A stretch of 64,000 nucleotides of DNA from Bacteroides stercorirosoris. GTDB lineage: Bacteria; Bacteroidota; Bacteroidia; Bacteroidales; Bacteroidaceae. Of this stretch, positions 62,781 to 64,000 are shown piece by piece. The notes under the pieces were generated by a model. The model saw only the letters and a program-made list of their open reading frames with translations. It did not search any database and was not told where the DNA came from. The DNA lies in NCBI RefSeq assembly GCF_900142015.1, contig NZ_FQZN01000003.1:1-64000 (forward strand). The letters run 5' to 3'. The first letter of the stretch is position 1, and the number at the start of each line of letters is the position of its first letter. Position numbers and translations under genes: made by a program.

Positions 62781-64000
62781 ATGAAAGGTCATATAGAAAC
62801 AGCTTGTTTCCATTGTTCAGGTGGACGTCAGATGATTTATGCTTCTAATCGAGAAGCAGAATGGTTAAATCATGTCATGGATGTAAGAACCTGTTATGAC
62901 AAGTTGTTTGGTAAAACATCAGGTACATCCATATTATTATTATCTCCTGTTAAGACGGGTATCATGCTTATTGTAAGCAAAATAATACCTAATCGACTTG
63001 GAGATAATCTTACAGCTTACCTCAATATTCCTTACGGAATGGATATTTCTGGGGATTCTTTGCAAGGTATAGTATTTGACGTAATATCAGCCTTAGCACA
63101 GAATAGAAAGGATGCCGTTAGTTCATGTTTAAGTTCTGTCTCTAAAACAGAATATGAAATTTTAATCGATGAAAAACCTAGTCAGAGCATTATTAATAAT
63201 TATGCTTATCGAATTGTTAATAGCGGAACTGGTAATGGGTCACTAGTGAATGTTTTGAATAATCTATTTCAAGATTATTATTTTCAATATCAATACACCT
63301 TCTTAGCTATCGATGATCAGTCTGTGGCAAACAAAGACCTACATACTGATTTAACAAACTATCCCATCAATAACTGGCGGCCAATTAAAGAACAGTTTAC
63401 TGAAAAAATAAACAAAGTCGAGGATTACACTACTTTAACAAAAGAGCCATCTGGTGAGACTCCACTATCTAATGATTCTCAACCTGTTGAAATTACTAGT
63501 GAATGGTTAAAATCAAATACAGAAATTCATGGATGGCTGTCCTTTTTCTTTTTTGCCATTATCGTTGGAGGATTAATCAGTGCGATATATCCTATAGCCA
63601 CATTTAATGCTGCTGATTATGCTGGCAATTTCTGTTTAGGCGCTGTAGATATTGTTACTGGATTACTCATTTTAGCTGTGGCAGGATTTACTGTCTATTC
63701 ATTTGTAAATAGAAAGCCAAATGCGGTATTCTGGGGTAAAACATATGTAGCTCTTGTATTCTTGACCAATCTATTTGTTTTAATTAGTGGATCTACAGAA
63801 GAGAATGGACTCCAGAGTGTAACACAGGTCGTAAGAAGTTTCATTTGGGGAATTATTTGGTTCTTATATCTGACATTCTCTAATCAGGTTCAAGACGTTT
63901 TACCTAAGTCATTCAGAAAAGTATCTTCTACCGATTGGGCACTAGTTGCAGCTTCTGTACTTCTTCCTGTCTTTTTATTTATTGTAGGCTATTCTCAAAT
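62781..64000 (+). CDS. Membrane protein with GTPase-partner-like N-terminus (partial, runs off window)
   Basis: Open from ATG 62781 to the window edge, 406 codons seen. The N-terminal domain (IIPNRLGDNLTAYLNIPYG, preceded by ILLLSPVKTG) has the same arrangement as the first 110 residues of the protein at 56212. After a polar linker (about 210-245) come several membrane helices (WLSFFFFAIIVGGLISAIYP, then VDIVTGLLILAVAGFTVYSF and more), resembling DUF2569-type membrane proteins. It starts 25 bp after the previous gene, so the operon continues past the window. Confidence 0.65.
   Translation, partial: MKGHIETACFHCSGGRQMIYASNREAEWLNHVMDVRTCYDKLFGKTSGTSILLLSPVKTGIMLIVSKIIPNRLGDNLTAYLNIPYGMDISGDSLQGIVFDVISALAQNRKDAVSSCLSSVSKTEYEILIDEKPSQSIINNYAYRIVNSGTGNGSLVNVLNNLFQDYYFQYQYTFLAIDDQSVANKDLHTDLTNYPINNWRPIKEQFTEKINKVEDYTTLTKEPSGETPLSNDSQPVEITSEWLKSNTEIHGWLSFFFFAIIVGGLISAIYPIATFNAADYAGNFCLGAVDIVTGLLILAVAGFTVYSFVNRKPNAVFWGKTYVALVFLTNLFVLISGSTEENGLQSVTQVVRSFIWGIIWFLYLTFSNQVQDVLPKSFRKVSSTDWALVAASVLLPVFLFIVGYSQ

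Larger units (their letters stand above)
3317..64000. mobile_element. Integrative conjugative element (left end in window, right end outside)
   Basis: The region runs from a truncated regulator through a tyrosine integrase, Xis-like protein, RepA-like ATPase, primase and a Bacteroidetes-type transfer operon. The left boundary is placed at the AraC break. The right end is not seen: the missing N-terminal half of the AraC gene should lie immediately beyond it and is absent from the window, so the SrfB/SrfC operon is inferred to be cargo. The alternative, that the element ends near 42720 and the operon is chromosomal, cannot be fully excluded. Confidence 0.6.

Noticed and set aside
43306..64000. 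Capsule locus or type VI secretion locus, because of UpxY and the size of the operon
   Set aside because: No glycosyltransferases, Wzx/Wzy, or Tss proteins (sheath, Hcp, ClpV) are encoded.
1..64000. tRNA or rRNA genes
   Set aside because: No cloverleaf or rRNA-like sequence was noticed on reading; a tRNAscan-SE or Infernal run would settle this.

Overview
The window is from the order Bacteroidales, most likely a gut Bacteroides or close relative. Promoters have the Bacteroides-type -7 box (TAnnTTTG), there is a polysaccharide-degrading locus at the left edge, the conjugation genes are of the Bacteroidetes TraE-TraO type, BACON, fimbrillin and UpxY proteins are present, and strong Shine-Dalgarno sequences are scarce. 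No species can be named from the sequence.

Layout. (1) 1-3329: chromosomal flank. An alginate-lyase-fold polysaccharide lyase and a GH30 hydrolase form one minus-strand operon, followed by the C-terminal stump of an AraC-type regulator. (2) ~3317-42417: integrase-proximal part and conjugation module of an integrative conjugative element (ICE). In order: tyrosine integrase, an unknown gene, Xis-like HTH protein, RepA-like ATPase, an iteron-like repeat region, Toprim primase, a three-gene AbiEi/AbiEii/metallophosphoesterase cassette, then a long transfer operon (two VirB2-like pilins, TraF, TraG/VirB4, three exported accessory proteins, BRO-N antirepressor, TraJ, TraK, TraL-like, TraM, TraN, TraO, two lipoproteins, coupling ATPase, lysozyme). 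(3) 22085-33551: a mobilizable element of about 11.5 kb inserted inside traJ and bounded by an 8-bp direct repeat. It carries two Xis-like proteins, a candidate oriT, MobC and a relaxase, a four-gene cargo operon of exported proteins, and two tandem integrases. (4) 42418-43305: a long structured leader with a terminator-like hairpin, then a UpxY (NusG-like) antiterminator. (5) 44154-64000: one tightly packed, AT-rich operon of at least eleven genes that runs off the window.

Region 5 is the exciting part. It joins an actin/Hsp70-fold ATPase of SrfB type, a large P-loop GTPase of SrfC type, a membrane-anchored subtilisin with InlB-like repeats, a four-TM protein, a DUF805 membrane protein, a second GTPase, GTPase-partner-like membrane proteins, periplasmic coiled-coil and BACON proteins, and a candidate outer-membrane barrel. 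Shared N-terminal domains tie several of these together. The layout suggests a cytoplasm-to-outer-membrane, NTPase-switched, protease-armed machine under UpxY antitermination and carried as ICE cargo. That function is inference.

The AraC stump argues that the ICE begins near 3320-3335. The missing N-terminal half is not found in the window, so the other ICE end probably lies beyond 64000, which would place the SrfB/SrfC operon inside the ICE. TraJ is broken, so the ICE is probably transfer-defective unless the inner element excises. No ICE-specific relaxase is visible.
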